This document shows positions 1 through 8,912 of a DNA stretch of 45,554 nt, one piece after another. The translations under genes and the position numbers were made by a program. Within the stretch, counting starts at the first letter, position 1. Every line of letters starts with the position of its first letter. This stretch comes from Pseudomonadota bacterium (lineage in GTDB: Bacteria > Pseudomonadota > Gammaproteobacteria > Pseudomonadales > Azotimanducaceae), in contig JAQBUI010000032.1 in the NCBI GenBank assembly GCA_027624035.1, positions 1 to 45,554 of the forward strand, written 5' to 3'. The notes beneath the pieces were generated by a model, which made no database searches, had not been told where the DNA came from, and worked only from the letters and a program-made list of their open reading frames with translations.

Positions 1-2673
1 GGTGTCGCCCGGGGGGGGTGGGGCTGGGGGTCCTGCTTTGCAGACTTTGACAATGATGGTCATCTCGACATCGTACACGTCAATGGCTGGAACAAGCTGG
101 ACGACCGGGCAGAAAATGACTACACCAGTGATCAGGTCAGGCTGTTCCGGGGCCAGGGTGATGGCACCTTCGTTGAACAGTCGGACGCGGCCGGGCTCAC
201 CGATAAAGGCCAGGGCCGGGGAATCGCATGCTTTGATGCTGACCGGGACGGTCTGCTGGACATCCTGATTTCGAATAATGATTCAGATCATCTCGTGTTC
301 TATCGCAATACTTCTGCAGTTGAAAACCACTATGTGGCGGTAAGGCTGGAATCCAATGTAGACAACCGGTTTGGCATCGGTGACAGGGTCACCGCCACCA
401 CCGACGATGGTTCACAGGTGCGTGAAATTCGCATCGGCAACAACTTCACGTCTCACAACCCGGCGGAAGCGCATTTTGGACTGGGGCAGGCCACCCAGGT
501 AGACATTGAGGTTCGCTGGCCCGACGGCAGCATATCTGCATTGTCGGGTCTTGCAGCCGATCAAATGGTGACGGTCAGCAGGAATGTGGTGACCGGACAG
601 CGGCTGATCGTGGATGGGGGATCTGGAGGGGGACGGTTTGATGTCGGCAATCAGATCGCCATCGAGGCGTTGCCCGCCGCGCCGCACTATTACTTCAGCC
701 ACTGGACCAGCAACGGTGGCGGCAGTTTTGCTGATGCCAGTGAACCCTCGACGACGTTTACCATGCCGGATGCAACGGTGCGCATCACCGCGCACTATCT
801 GCCCGGGGTGTCCCCGGACGCCGACGTGAGCCTGGCGCGGCGCTGGAACGAGGTACTGCTGCAGGCGATTCGCAATGACTTTGCCCGGCCGACGGTGCAT
901 GCCCGTAATCTGTTTCATATCTCGGCGGCAGTCTACGATGCCTGGGCAGCCTATGACGCGACTGCCGAGCCCTGGCTGCTGGGCCGGACCCGGGCCGGTG
1001 AGGCCTGCAGTTTCGATGCCCTGTCAGCCCCGGCCGATGTCACCGCGGCACGGCAGGAGGCCCTGTCCTATGCGGCCTATCGGATGATCCGGCACCGCTT
1101 TGTGGCCTCCCCCCGGGGTGCCCAGATCCGCCGGGATGCCGATGCCCTGATGAGTGCCAGTGGTCTTGATCCTGCCGTGGAATCGGATGATTACAGCGGT
1201 GGTTCAGCTGCAGCGCTCGGTAACCACATTGCGGACTGCTATATCCGCTTTGGACTGGCCGATGGCGCCAACGAAGCGAACAGCTATGCCAATGTGGCGT
1301 ACTCGCCGGTGAACCCGGCACTGGCGCCGGATGAACCGGGCAACCCGGACATCGTCGACCTGAACCGCTGGCAACCCCTGAGGCTGGCAGTCTCCATCGA
1401 CCAGGCAGGTAATCCCATCAGCAGCCAGCCCGAGTTTCTGGGCCCGGAGTGGGGCATCGTGGTGCCGTTCTCCCTGTCGGCGACCGATCTCACCATCTAT
1501 CAGCGGGACGGTTTTGATTACTGGGTGTATCACGACCCGGGGCCGCCCCCGACCATCGATGGACCGCTGTCGGACAACTACAAGTGGACCCATTCACTGG
1601 TGGCGAAGTGGTCCTCCCATCTGGACCCGTCCGATGGGGTGATGGTGGATATCTCACCGGCGTCACTGGGCAACATCCAGAGCTATCCGACCCGGTTCGA
1701 GGACTATCCTGACTTCTATGACACCCTGCAGGGGGGTGATCCATCCACCGGTTATGAGTTCAACCCGGTCACCGGACTACCCTATGAGCCGCAGATGGTG
1801 CCCCGTGGTGACTATACGCGGGTGCTGGCGGAGTTCTGGGCCGATGGGCCGGACTCGGAGACGCCGCCCGGGCACTGGTTCGTGATTGTGAACGAGGTGA
1901 ATGATCATCCGCTGCTGGAGCGCCGGTTTGAGGGTGTTGGCCCGGAACTGCCGATGCTGGAGTGGGATGTGAAGACCTACTTCACGCTGGGTGGTGCGAT
2001 GCACGACACGGCGATCACGGCCTGGGGGATCAAGGGCTGGTATGACTACATCCGGCCGATCTCATCGCTGCGGGCGATGGCAGACCGTGGCCAGAGCAGT
2101 GATGACACGCTGGGGTCCTATGATCTGGATGGCATTCCCCTGGAACCGGGTTATATCGAACTGGTTGATGAGGATGATCCGCTGGCGGGTGATGGGGGAG
2201 AGCATGTGGGCAAGATCAAGTTGCGGGCCTGGAAGGGACCTGATTTTATTGATGACCCGGCGGTGGACGAGGCCGGGGTGGACTGGATCCTGGCAGAGAA
2301 CTGGTGGCCGTATCAGCGGCCATCGTTCGTGACGCCGCCGTTTGCGGGCTATGTGTCGGGCCATTCGACGTATTCCCGGGCGGCAGCGGAGCTGCTGACG
2401 CGGCTGACGGGGAGTGAGTATTTCCCGGGCGGGATGAGCGGCTTTGAGGTGAAGGCGAACGAGTTCCTGGTCTTTGAGCAGGGCCCGAGCGTGGACATGA
2501 CGCTGGAATGGGCGAAGTACTACGACGCCTCGGACCAGTGCAGCCTGTCCAGGATCTGGGGCGGCATCCATCCCCCGGCGGATGACATCCCGGGCCGGTT
2601 GATCGGCATGCAGATCGGCCCTGCCGCATTCGAGCGGGCGAATGCTTACTTTGAAGGGGCGGTGGCAGATTAG
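1..2673 (+). CDS. FG-GAP/UnbV - InlB-like repeat - vanadium haloperoxidase fusion (5' truncated)
   Basis: The frame is open from base 1, so the true start lies left of the window; 890 residues are visible. Residues 13-90 hold calcium-binding DxDxDG repeats of the FG-GAP/VCBS type (D15-D23 and D79-D87). Residues about 108-178 match an ASPIC/UnbV domain. Residues about 200-268 resemble a divergent InlB B-repeat (FSHWTS, then TTFTMPDATV). The rest is a PAP2/vanadium-dependent haloperoxidase domain. Its pocket is complete with canonical spacing: K678, R685 (RP), S786-G787-H788, R851 and H857. H857 would be the vanadate ligand and H788 the acid-base histidine. By family knowledge it would oxidise halides with peroxide, or act as a phosphatase, outside the cytoplasm. 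The signal peptide is not visible. It is convergent with the next gene. Domain calls are strong; substrate is unknown. Confidence 0.88.
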   Translation, partial: GVARGGWGWGSCFADFDNDGHLDIVHVNGWNKLDDRAENDYTSDQVRLFRGQGDGTFVEQSDAAGLTDKGQGRGIACFDADRDGLLDILISNNDSDHLVFYRNTSAVENHYVAVRLESNVDNRFGIGDRVTATTDDGSQVREIRIGNNFTSHNPAEAHFGLGQATQVDIEVRWPDGSISALSGLAADQMVTVSRNVVTGQRLIVDGGSGGGRFDVGNQIAIEALPAAPHYYFSHWTSNGGGSFADASEPSTTFTMPDATVRITAHYLPGVSPDADVSLARRWNEVLLQAIRNDFARPTVHARNLFHISAAVYDAWAAYDATAEPWLLGRTRAGEACSFDALSAPADVTAARQEALSYAAYRMIRHRFVASPRGAQIRRDADALMSASGLDPAVESDDYSGGSAAALGNHIADCYIRFGLADGANEANSYANVAYSPVNPALAPDEPGNPDIVDLNRWQPLRLAVSIDQAGNPISSQPEFLGPEWGIVVPFSLSATDLTIYQRDGFDYWVYHDPGPPPTIDGPLSDNYKWTHSLVAKWSSHLDPSDGVMVDISPASLGNIQSYPTRFEDYPDFYDTLQGGDPSTGYEFNPVTGLPYEPQMVPRGDYTRVLAEFWADGPDSETPPGHWFVIVNEVNDHPLLERRFEGVGPELPMLEWDVKTYFTLGGAMHDTAITAWGIKGWYDYIRPISSLRAMADRGQSSDDTLGSYDLDGIPLEPGYIELVDEDDPLAGDGGEHVGKIKLRAWKGPDFIDDPAVDEAGVDWILAENWWPYQRPSFVTPPFAGYVSGHSTYSRAAAELLTRLTGSEYFPGGMSGFEVKANEFLVFEQGPSVDMTLEWAKYYDASDQCSLSRIWGGIHPPADDIPGRLIGMQIGPAAFERANAYFEGAVAD

Positions 2674-2779
2674 TGGTCTTGGACTGAAAAGCCTGCATCG
2701 CGATGGCTGATTGCAGCCGAATCCCCGCGCAGATCAAGCGCACCCAGCCATGTTCACTGGAGGCCAGCAGGAGCCACAC

Positions 2780-3673
2780 TCATGCCAGCGCCTCGGAGTG
2801 TTCTTTGAAGTAGTCCAGCGGGTCTGTGTAGTCAACACCGCCATACAGAAAGTTGACCTTTTGAAAACCGAGCAGCCTTTGCAGCCGAAGGGGCATTTTC
2901 AGCCACTCCGAGCGTGGAATGCCAATATACTGGTTTTCCTGCTGACGCAGCCAGGATAGGTTGAAGTTCAGGTTGACCGACCGACGGGTCTGGTTTTCGG
3001 TACTGTTGCCACCCCCCGCATGGATGAGGGCGCCGTCGAACACCAGCAATGAACCGGCTGGCATTTCTGCGAAGATGACGTCCTGGTCCGGGTCGATCTC
3101 ACCGGTCCATTGGTGGCTGCCAGGTACGATACGTGTCGCTCCGTTCGCCCTGGTAAAGTCGTCCAGGGCAATCAGGGTATTGGCAATGAACGGCGGCCTT
3201 GGGCGCGGCAGCGGGTAGTGACCGTCGTCACGGTGCAGGCCCTGGGGGTCCACACCGGGTTGAGGACACATGGCAGTTCCGACAGACATCTGGAACAACG
3301 GTCCCAATACGCCCTCAATCACCAGTAACAACACAGGATCGATGGCCACTTCATCCACCGCACGGGTCTTGGCAAAGAGGTTGTGAACGTGCACGGTTTG
3401 TACCCCGGAGTAGCGCCCCTTCTGATTTGGGTCCCGCGTTCCGCTCATGGCAAAGATCGGTACCAGATCCGATCGGAGCTGTCTTAGCTGGGCGTCATTC
3501 AGAAAGCCCGGCATGATGGAATACCCCTGCGCCTTAACTTGTGCCACGGCCCCGTCGACACGTGCGCGGTCGATGGTGCTGACTTCCAGTCCGTCGGTCA
3601 GCGGAGTTGGTGCTCGCAGCGAGGCTGAACGGCTGACGTTCGCTTCTCTGAGGGATTGAACCGGGTCACTCAT
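2780..3673 (-). CDS. Phytanoyl-CoA dioxygenase (PhyH) family oxygenase
   Basis: A 297-residue protein of the PhyH family of Fe(II)/2-oxoglutarate-dependent oxygenases. The iron-binding facial triad is visible as H147-x-D149 (in LHRDDGHY) and the distal H218 (LIHAGG). An arginine about ten residues later (TRRSVNLN) fits the 2-oxoglutarate anchor. The length is typical for the family. Members hydroxylate, and some halogenate, small molecules; the triad here has Asp, so hydroxylation is more likely than halogenation. The ATG at 3673 has a weak purine-rich upstream region (AAGGTG). It stands alone, convergent with the haloperoxidase fusion and 220 bp upstream of the efflux operon end. The substrate cannot be read from the sequence. 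Confidence 0.85.
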   Translation of the reverse strand: MSDPVQSLREANVSRSASLRAPTPLTDGLEVSTIDRARVDGAVAQVKAQGYSIMPGFLNDAQLRQLRSDLVPIFAMSGTRDPNQKGRYSGVQTVHVHNLFAKTRAVDEVAIDPVLLLVIEGVLGPLFQMSVGTAMCPQPGVDPQGLHRDDGHYPLPRPRPPFIANTLIALDDFTRANGATRIVPGSHQWTGEIDPDQDVIFAEMPAGSLLVFDGALIHAGGGNSTENQTRRSVNLNFNLSWLRQQENQYIGIPRSEWLKMPLRLQRLLGFQKVNFLYGGVDYTDPLDYFKEHSEALA

Positions 3674-3767
3674 CTCACTTCACCACCTTGTTTTCCTAGA
3701 ATTCTGCCGGGAGGCAGAGTTGGTCGGTGCCGGGTTTTATTTGAAGATTCCCTGGCAGATGGTGGCT

Positions 3768-3773
3768 ACTATA
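3768..3773 (-). promoter_or_regulatory. Possible -10 element upstream of the PhyH gene
   Basis: On the minus strand the hexamer TATAGT lies about 95 bp upstream of the PhyH start. No good -35 box is visible. A small inverted repeat TGCAC-N5-GTGCA (3796-3810) sits just upstream and could be an operator. This is weak evidence. Confidence 0.25.
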
Positions 3774-3893
3774 GGGCAACTTTAGAATCCAGTGATGCAC
3801 GATTTGTGCAAACCGTCTTTCAATACGTGCTCGGATGCGTCCGCCAACTTCAATCCAACGCTGGCGGGTTGCCTGTTTCGGTCACCCGACCGC

Positions 3894-6800
3894 TCAGGAT
3901 ATCTGGATACCCGCAGCGGGCTCGGATGCAGAGTCGGTGTGTCCGGTGCGCCACGCGCGCAGTCGCTCAAGCCCCTGATAACAGGTCAGATACAGCACTG
4001 GAATGAATACCAGCGTGACCAGGGCTGACGCCAGTAGTCCACCGAGTACCACTCTGGCAAGTGCCGCCTGGATTTCGGCTCCGACGCCGATTCCGAGCGA
4101 AAGGGGCAGCAACCCCAGCACTGTGGTGGTGGTGGTCATCATGATGGGGCGCAAGCGCCTTCGGCCGGCGCGGCGGACGGCTTCGACAATATCGAGCCCC
4201 TCTTCTCGGCGTAGCAGATTGATGTAATCTACCAACACGATGGCATTGTTGACCACGATGCCGGTCAGCATGATGACGCCCATCAGGCTCTGCATGTTGA
4301 TGGTGGTCCCGGTCACAAGCAGGGTCGGGACGACCCCGATAATGGCAAGCGGTACGGCGAACAGCACGATGAGGGGGTCAAGGAAGCGCTCAAACTGGCC
4401 GGACATGACCATGTAGATCAGCAGCAGGGCAATGGCCAGAGACAGTCGGAAGTCGGCTGCGGCCTTTTGCTGCTCCTGGTACTCACCGCTATAGATGATT
4501 GAGATGCCAGGTGGCAGACTGATTTCGGCCAGTCTGGTTCGTACCGCTTCCACCGCGTCGCCGAGCGCCATCCCCGATTCAAGATTGGCGGACAGCCGGG
4601 TCACCCGTTGCCCGTCTATCCTGTTGATTTCCGGTGGCCCATAGCCCGTCTCTTTGGAAATCACGGCAGATATGGGGATGACCTCTCCACTGGGCAGTCG
4701 AATCGAGATGTTGTCCAGATTCTGGGTGCTTTGTCGGTCCTCGGCGCGAAGCCGTACGATGATCGGGAATTCATCCCCACCGACCCGGTACGAACCTGCA
4801 CGGCTGCCGCCGACGTTGGTCTGGATGACCTGGGCGACATCCTGAACGGTGAGATTGAAGGCAGCCAGTTTGGCGCGGTCGAATGTAATGTTGGATTCGG
4901 GTCGTCCCCGGCTGTCTTCAAGCCGCACACCCTTGATGCCCGGGATCTGCTCGATGGCATCCTTCATGCGGTGGCCGACTTCCTGGGCAAGGGCAAGATC
5001 ATGGCCTCTGATCTCAATGTCCACGTCCTCACCCCCTCCGGAAGAGAACATCCGCCGCAGAATCCACAGCCCGGACTGTGACTGTACCCGGATATCTCCA
5101 CCAGGGATCAGACCATCGGTTGCCTCCCGGAGGTGATCGGCCAGCACTGAAGACGAAATGGGACTGTCTTCGGCCATGGTGAGTTCCACCTCGGCGCGGC
5201 CATCCCGCACATCGGTGCGGAAATACAGGACCGCGTCTTCCGGTAGATTCGCCCGCACCAGCTCGGCGAGTTGCCTCAGGTAGACGTTCACGACGGCGAT
5301 GTTCGTGCCCGAGGCCATCCGAAGATCAATATCAATTTCATTGGAGTCGGTCTGCGGGGCAAGTTCGACCGGGATCAGCGGTGCAGACAGCGCACTGGCT
5401 CCGACCAGCGCGGTGGTGATCACCAGGACCCAGATGCGATGGCGCAAGGAGAAGTCGAGGAGCCGACCATATTTCTCCTCTACGGTACCGAAGAAGTGGC
5501 GCGAGGGGGTTGCGCTTTCTCCGGTGGCGGAGTTGATGCTCAGAAACTTGCTGGCAAGCATCGGTACGAGAGTCAGGGCGACCAGCAATGAACACAGCAG
5601 AGAGAACACCACCACCAGTGCCAACTGCTGGAAGATGACCCCGGTGATGGTCTGCATGAACACCACCGGCAGGAAGATGACAGCAGTCGTCAGCGTGGAT
5701 GCCACGATGGCCCCGGCAACCTGCTGGGTACCAATCAGCGAGGCCTCCTCCGGGTCTCGTCCGTTTTCGCGCTGCCGCACGATGTTCTCCAGAACGACCA
5801 CGGCATTGTCGACCACAAGGCCGACCCCCAGGGCCAGCCCGCCAAAGCTCATCTGGTTCAGGGTCAGGCCGTTGAAGTACAAGAGGCCAAAGGTCGCGAT
5901 AATCGAAATGGGGATGGCGACGGCGATGATGATGGTCGAAGAAGACTGGCGCAGAAACGCGTACAGGACGAACACAGCCAGCAGTGCTCCCCACCCCATG
6001 GACTGGCGAACCGTATCGATGGACTGCTGAATGAATGTGCTCTGATCCTGGGCCACGAACAGTTCAATATCGTGCCGATCCTGGTTGATTCGCTCGACCT
6101 CGGCCCGGATTGCCGCCGCTACCGTGACGGTATTCGCTCCGCTCTGTTTGCGTACACCGAAGCGCAGCATGGGTTTGCCATCGATCTCGACCACACGTTG
6201 CAGATCGTCATAGCCAAATGAGACTTCGGCAACATCACTGACCCGGATCGGCTTGCCCTCCACCGACGTGATCACGGTTTCCCGGATGGCCTCCAGGCTC
6301 TGGTATTCCCCCAGAGTCCGGACGTACAGAGACTGGGTACCCTGGGAGACGTTGCCCCCCGGGAGGTTTGCATTGCTCGACGCCAGTGCCCGTCGGACAT
6401 CAACGGACGACAGCCGCGATGCATTGAGCCGGTCCCGCTTCAAATCGACGTGGACATTGCGATGCACACCACCGTAGATGCCAATTGAGCCAACACCGGG
6501 TACCTGTTCGAAGCGTCGGGTGATTTCCCGCTCGATGATCAGCGTCAGTTCCTGAAGATCCCGGACCGATGAAGTGGCGCCAATGACCACAATAGAGACA
6601 TTGTTGGGGTCAAACTTCCAGACCCGTGGTGGCTCGACTTCGGGGGGCAGGTTGTCGCGGATGGGGTCGAGTGCGGCTCGAAGGTCGTTGGCCGCGGCGT
6701 CGATATTGGTTCCCCGGGAAAAATCCAGAGTCACCCGACTCTCTCCTTCCTCTGAACGGGAGCGTATGCGTTCTACCCCCTGTATTCCTCCCACCGCATT

Positions 6801-7004
6801 CTCGATCGGTCTGGTGATGATCTGTTCGATCTCTTCCGGACCCACGTTGGGATAGTCGACCGCGACAGTAAGCTGTGGAAATTCGATCGGTGGCAGCAAA
6901 TCAATGGGCAGAAACCGAAGTCCTGCCAGGCCGAGAACGACGATCACCAGAAACACCATCATCGTGGCGACAGGTCTGGCAACTGCAGTGCTTGTCATGC
7001 TCAT
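3894..7004 (-). CDS. RND efflux transporter permease (HAE1/AcrB-like)
   Basis: A 1036-residue inner-membrane RND transporter with the usual two halves: TM1 near the N-terminus, a large periplasmic porter loop, TM2-6, then the repeat. It matches hydrophobe/amphiphile exporters rather than metal CzcA pumps. The TM4 motif reads VVDNA (D399-N400) where AcrB has a DD pair, and TM10 reads VVNNA (N919-N920) where AcrB has the relay lysine. This variant occurs in many environmental RND pumps and SwrC-like proteins, so the protein is probably functional with a modified proton relay. The start overlaps nothing; the membrane-fusion gene ends 9 bp upstream, so the two form an operon. No outer-membrane factor gene is present in the window. 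The substrate is unknown. Confidence 0.93.
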   Translation of the reverse strand: MSMTSTAVARPVATMMVFLVIVVLGLAGLRFLPIDLLPPIEFPQLTVAVDYPNVGPEEIEQIITRPIENAVGGIQGVERIRSRSEEGESRVTLDFSRGTNIDAAANDLRAALDPIRDNLPPEVEPPRVWKFDPNNVSIVVIGATSSVRDLQELTLIIEREITRRFEQVPGVGSIGIYGGVHRNVHVDLKRDRLNASRLSSVDVRRALASSNANLPGGNVSQGTQSLYVRTLGEYQSLEAIRETVITSVEGKPIRVSDVAEVSFGYDDLQRVVEIDGKPMLRFGVRKQSGANTVTVAAAIRAEVERINQDRHDIELFVAQDQSTFIQQSIDTVRQSMGWGALLAVFVLYAFLRQSSSTIIIAVAIPISIIATFGLLYFNGLTLNQMSFGGLALGVGLVVDNAVVVLENIVRQRENGRDPEEASLIGTQQVAGAIVASTLTTAVIFLPVVFMQTITGVIFQQLALVVVFSLLCSLLVALTLVPMLASKFLSINSATGESATPSRHFFGTVEEKYGRLLDFSLRHRIWVLVITTALVGASALSAPLIPVELAPQTDSNEIDIDLRMASGTNIAVVNVYLRQLAELVRANLPEDAVLYFRTDVRDGRAEVELTMAEDSPISSSVLADHLREATDGLIPGGDIRVQSQSGLWILRRMFSSGGGEDVDIEIRGHDLALAQEVGHRMKDAIEQIPGIKGVRLEDSRGRPESNITFDRAKLAAFNLTVQDVAQVIQTNVGGSRAGSYRVGGDEFPIIVRLRAEDRQSTQNLDNISIRLPSGEVIPISAVISKETGYGPPEINRIDGQRVTRLSANLESGMALGDAVEAVRTRLAEISLPPGISIIYSGEYQEQQKAAADFRLSLAIALLLIYMVMSGQFERFLDPLIVLFAVPLAIIGVVPTLLVTGTTINMQSLMGVIMLTGIVVNNAIVLVDYINLLRREEGLDIVEAVRRAGRRRLRPIMMTTTTTVLGLLPLSLGIGVGAEIQAALARVVLGGLLASALVTLVFIPVLYLTCYQGLERLRAWRTGHTDSASEPAAGIQIS

Positions 7005-7013
7005 ATCGTGATC

Positions 7014-8327
7014 CTATTCGGAATCCCCACGTCGTCCGTTGTTTGGGGCACTCTGTTGGACGCCCGGCTGAAGGATCTGACCCAGCAGATCCTCACGTTT
7101 TAGCCCCTGCAGGACCATCACGTGCTGCCAGGTCACGGGTCTGACACGAATGGAATCGTAACGGCCGGCAAACAGGTTTTGACCCAGGCTCACGACCCAT
7201 TCGCCGGGGGAGATGCTGTCCACTGCGACCTCCATGGCACCTCTCGCCAAAATGTTGGTACCACGAAACGTGACCTCCCTGCTTTCATATTCAGCGGCCG
7301 CGTCAATAGCAGGGGTCCCTGAGGTGGCCTCGCCCGCCGGTGGACTCGCCAGTACGAAGACACCTGTGGCGCCTGTTTCAGGATCGCTGAACAGCGCGCT
7401 GATGGGAATCAGCGTGGCCTGACGACTCTGGCCGTACAACACATCGACTGCTACGAACATGCCTGGCCTCAGCCAGCGCTCGGGGTTGGCAACTTCGATT
7501 TCCGCCTCGGCGCTGCGGGTGATTTCATCCAGAAACGGCGAGATTCGAGTGAGTTCGCCGCCCATGACGCGCTGGCTTCCGGTCGACGTATTGGTCAGGA
7601 TCTCCACCGGATGGCCCACTTCGATCTTGCGCAGCATGCTGTCAGAAATGCTGAAGGTCACGGACACCCGATCCAGGTTTCCGATGGTGAACAATCGCGT
7701 TGAAGGGGTCACCTGCATACCGACTTCGGCGTTGCGCTGCCCCACGACTCCGCTGATGGGTGCCTTGACCTCTGTCTTGGCCATCAGTCCTTCCCGCTCG
7801 GCCCTGGTCGCGGCGGCCTCTTCGAGTTGTGCCTGGGCCAGTGCGACGTCGGCCGAGGCAGACTCCATCTTGGCTTTCAATTGCTCCAGTTCAAGTTGAC
7901 TCACCATGTCCTGGCGTCCCAGTGATTCAGTGCGGCTCGCCTGGGCCCTGAGTTCTGCCAGTCGGGCTTGTGCCTGGCGGACTCTCGCCTCGTTGATGCG
8001 GTATCCGGCGTCGGCCTGGCGAAGTTGTTCCCGATACTGCTGATCCGACAGGGCGACCAGCAGATCACCCTTTTGAACTTGCTCACCACTTTCTACCAGA
8101 ACCCGGGTGACACGGCCGGATACTTCCGGAAACAGAATGACCTGATTGTCGGCCCGCACAGTACCGGTCAGCCGCTCTACCAGTGGCAGTGTGCCGTGGC
8201 GGGCAGCAACGGACTCCACCAGTGGTGCGAGCTCGGTTCGCTGCGGTCGGGGCGCAGAGTCTTCCTGGGTGCAGGCGATCAACACCAGGCAGATGACTGC
8301 CGGCAGTGCCTGCCGTGTGATGGGCAT
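7014..8327 (-). CDS. RND efflux membrane fusion protein, lipoprotein
   Basis: The periplasmic adaptor of the adjacent RND pump, 437 residues from the chosen start. I prefer the ATG at 8327 over an upstream in-frame ATG because it is preceded by GGAG nine bases upstream and gives a clean lipoprotein signal, ITRQALPAVICLVLIACTQ, with lipobox LIAC. The mature protein would be lipid-anchored. The body shows the HlyD/MFP order: beta-barrel and lipoyl half (SGRVTRVLVESGEQVQKGD), a coiled-coil hairpin rich in Ala, Glu, Gln and Arg (about residues 90-160), the second lipoyl half (VKAPISGVVGQ) and beta-barrel and membrane-proximal domains. It is the first gene of a two-gene operon with the permease. 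Confidence 0.92.
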   Translation of the reverse strand: MPITRQALPAVICLVLIACTQEDSAPRPQRTELAPLVESVAARHGTLPLVERLTGTVRADNQVILFPEVSGRVTRVLVESGEQVQKGDLLVALSDQQYREQLRQADAGYRINEARVRQAQARLAELRAQASRTESLGRQDMVSQLELEQLKAKMESASADVALAQAQLEEAAATRAEREGLMAKTEVKAPISGVVGQRNAEVGMQVTPSTRLFTIGNLDRVSVTFSISDSMLRKIEVGHPVEILTNTSTGSQRVMGGELTRISPFLDEITRSAEAEIEVANPERWLRPGMFVAVDVLYGQSRQATLIPISALFSDPETGATGVFVLASPPAGEATSGTPAIDAAAEYESREVTFRGTNILARGAMEVAVDSISPGEWVVSLGQNLFAGRYDSIRVRPVTWQHVMVLQGLKREDLLGQILQPGVQQSAPNNGRRGDSE

Positions 8328-8687
8328 GTTGGTCAACTCCAAGGCGAACACTGGAGAGTAACATGGGCCGGTCGGCCTCTCCATGGCGCTGCCGACATTG
8401 TAGTGCCGACATGGTTCTGCCGTTCCTGTAGCGCTCAAGTAGTCATGTCCGGTTGCTCCAAAGATAAAGTGTCCGCTTTTCGGGAGAAGGCTCTTGCAGA
8501 GAAGCGGACATTTCTACTTGGGTTTGATCTGACTCTGCCGTGTTCCGCCTGTCTGCTGGACGTACGTTTTGAACTCCTGAATCGGTTCGCGCCTGTGGTG
8601 TGTCGGGAGAACCTGTCAGGCATCAAACATCTTTTTTTCGGTCCCGAGTTCGGATGGCATACAGCGCAGGTCTGGTAAGATACCGAC
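8328..8687. other. Intergenic region between divergent efflux and nucleotidyltransferase genes
   Basis: About 360 bp without a convincing gene. It separates the efflux operon (minus) from the 74-residue ORF (plus) and so must hold both promoters. Its main structure is a nested inverted repeat at 8436-8520, listed separately. A TAAGAT hexamer at 8676-8681 could be a -10 element for the plus-strand genes, without a good -35. The minus-strand reading frames here look like non-coding noise. Confidence 0.5.
8436..8520. repeat. Nested inverted repeat, MITE- or IS-end-like
   Basis: The outer arms are CAAGTAGTCATGTCCG (8436-8451) and CGGACATTTCTACTTG (8505-8520), matching at 14 of 16 positions as inverted repeats. 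Inside them are TGTCCGCTT (8470-8478) and AAGCGGACA (8502-8510), a perfect inverted pair. The box TGTCCG thus occurs three times, twice forward and once reverse. Repeated terminal boxes of this kind are typical of transposase-binding ends of IS21/IS481-like elements, but no transposase gene is present. It could instead be an operator cluster for the divergent genes. Confidence 0.5.
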
Positions 8688-8912
8688 ATGAGCGGCGTAA
8701 CGTCAGACAAAGAGTATTTCAAGCGTATCGGCGAGGCGAATCAGCGTTTGCCCAACCCCGGACCACCGGGTTCATTGGCTGAGACTTTGGTGCTAATGGG
8801 TGAACTTGAAGGTCACATGGATGCCTTCCATCGGTTGGATATTGATCATGACGGTGACCTTCGAGCTCATCTCAACTTTCTGAACCACGTGCGATCCATT
8901 GAACGAAGATAA
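8688..8912 (+). CDS. Small protein upstream of nucleotidyltransferase (possible antitoxin)
   Basis: A 74-residue protein starting with SGVTSDKEYFKRIGEAN, followed by a PGPPGSLAE segment and a basic C-terminus (HVRSIERR). It has no signal peptide or membrane segment. I do not know a named family; similar short acidic-helical proteins are, from memory, often encoded before MNT-type nucleotidyltransferases. It ends 14 bp inside the next gene, so the two are probably translationally coupled. The arrangement, a small protein followed by an overlapping nucleotidyltransferase, suggests a toxin-antitoxin or AbiE-like pair with this as the first, possibly antitoxin, partner. Function is inferred only from context. 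Confidence 0.6.
   Translation: MSGVTSDKEYFKRIGEANQRLPNPGPPGSLAETLVLMGELEGHMDAFHRLDIDHDGDLRAHLNFLNHVRSIERR

Noticed and set aside
1..30. G-rich start of the window as a quadruplex or promoter
   Set aside because: It encodes GWGWGSCFADFDNDG of the FG-GAP domain in the open frame, so coding explains it.
5299..6030. A 243-residue plus-strand ORF opposite the RND permease
   Set aside because: It is an antisense shadow of a conserved gene, with no recognisable domain or ribosome binding site.
8435..8722. A 95-residue minus-strand ORF over the inverted repeat
   Set aside because: Its residues are Ser/Arg-rich noise, and it spans the nested repeat and the start of the plus-strand gene.
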